A stretch of 64,000 bases of DNA, taken from positions 1,620,689 to 1,684,688 of the forward strand of contig DAOSDY010000001.1 of NCBI GenBank assembly GCA_035362835.1. The letters run 5' to 3'. Positions 63,916 through 64,000 of the stretch are shown piece by piece. The first letter of the stretch is position 1, and the number at the start of each line of letters is the position of its first letter. Made by a program: the position numbers and the translations under genes. The notes under the pieces were generated by a model that was not told the DNA's origin, made no database searches, and saw only the letters and a program-made list of their open reading frames with translations. Source of the stretch: Melioribacteraceae bacterium. Lineage in GTDB: Bacteria > Bacteroidota > Ignavibacteria > Ignavibacteriales > Melioribacteraceae.

Positions 63916-63987
63916 GGGCGCGTAGCTCAGGGGTAGAGCATATGCCTTTTAAGCATAGGGTCGGTGGTTCGATCCCACCCGCGCTCA
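63916..63987 (+). tRNA. tRNA-Lys (UUU)
   Basis: Complete cloverleaf. Acceptor GGGCGCG/CGCGCTC (one G-T pair), D stem GCTC/GAGC, anticodon stem TATGC/GCATA with loop CTTTTAA (anticodon TTT), T stem GGTGG/CCACC with loop TTCGATC, discriminator A. The 3' CCA is not encoded (ACGA follows), so a CCA-adding enzyme is needed. Confidence 0.97.
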
Positions 63988-64000
63988 CGATTTAAAGCCT

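Overview
The window looks like a chromosomal segment of an Ignavibacteria/Melioribacter-like member of the Bacteroidota-Chlorobi group. Three observations support this. Secreted proteins end in a type IX secretion (T9SS) sorting domain opening with the motif QNYPNPFN (39816-41330 and 43412-44656). A PorQ-like outer-membrane protein is encoded at 26575-27498. Several genes are preceded by the Bacteroidota promoter form TTTG-N20-TAnnTTTG (clearest before aspS and tRNA-Lys), although most genes still carry Shine-Dalgarno sites. TTG and GTG starts are frequent. No phage, insertion sequence, CRISPR array or rRNA was seen. The assignment rests on family recognition by eye; no search was run.

Layout. 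1-6.2 kb (minus): a Lon-like protease, pyruvate kinase and an AmrS-type radical SAM enzyme in one run, followed by two small exported/membrane unknowns. 6.4-13 kb (plus): mfd, a CNNM/CorC-type membrane protein, a small haem-binding protein, the relic of a T9SS sorting domain and a membrane acyltransferase. 13.2-21.3 kb: a pyruvate dehydrogenase region (aceE, aceF, lpdA) with a hexapeptide-repeat protein and an Fe-S protein between aceF and lpdA. 21.4-24.9 kb (minus): a secreted Cys-rich TPR protein, a secreted WD40 protein and a membrane protein. 25.4-28.5 kb: TPR protein, PorQ, HtpX. 28.6-39.5 kb: a long plus-strand run mixing envelope biogenesis (BamD, Lgt, CcmA/CcmB), a thioesterase, secreted FG-GAP and metalloprotease proteins, a PD40 lipoprotein and an RsmF-type RNA methyltransferase. 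39.8-47.7 kb: two T9SS cargo proteins, an Lrp-glnA pair, and divergent pdxB and aspS.

47.9-57.0 kb is the most interesting block. It is a compact type IV pilus-like locus of two atypical pilins, PilC, PilB, a PilT-like ATPase, a PilM-PilN fusion, a PilO protein with a PilP-like tail, and a very short secretin. The pilins have only a two-residue leader (Met-Gly) and lack the usual Glu at +5. A strong hairpin terminator separates the pilin genes from the machine genes, which suggests stoichiometric control.

57.1-63.7 kb follows directly with four signalling genes: a large hybrid histidine kinase with two apparent pseudo-receivers, a response regulator fused to a lone DHp (H-box) domain without an ATPase domain, and, convergently, a sensorless hybrid kinase paired with a sigma-54 activator. 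Their position suggests, but does not prove, that they regulate pilus or surface functions. A tRNA-Lys(UUU) closes the window.
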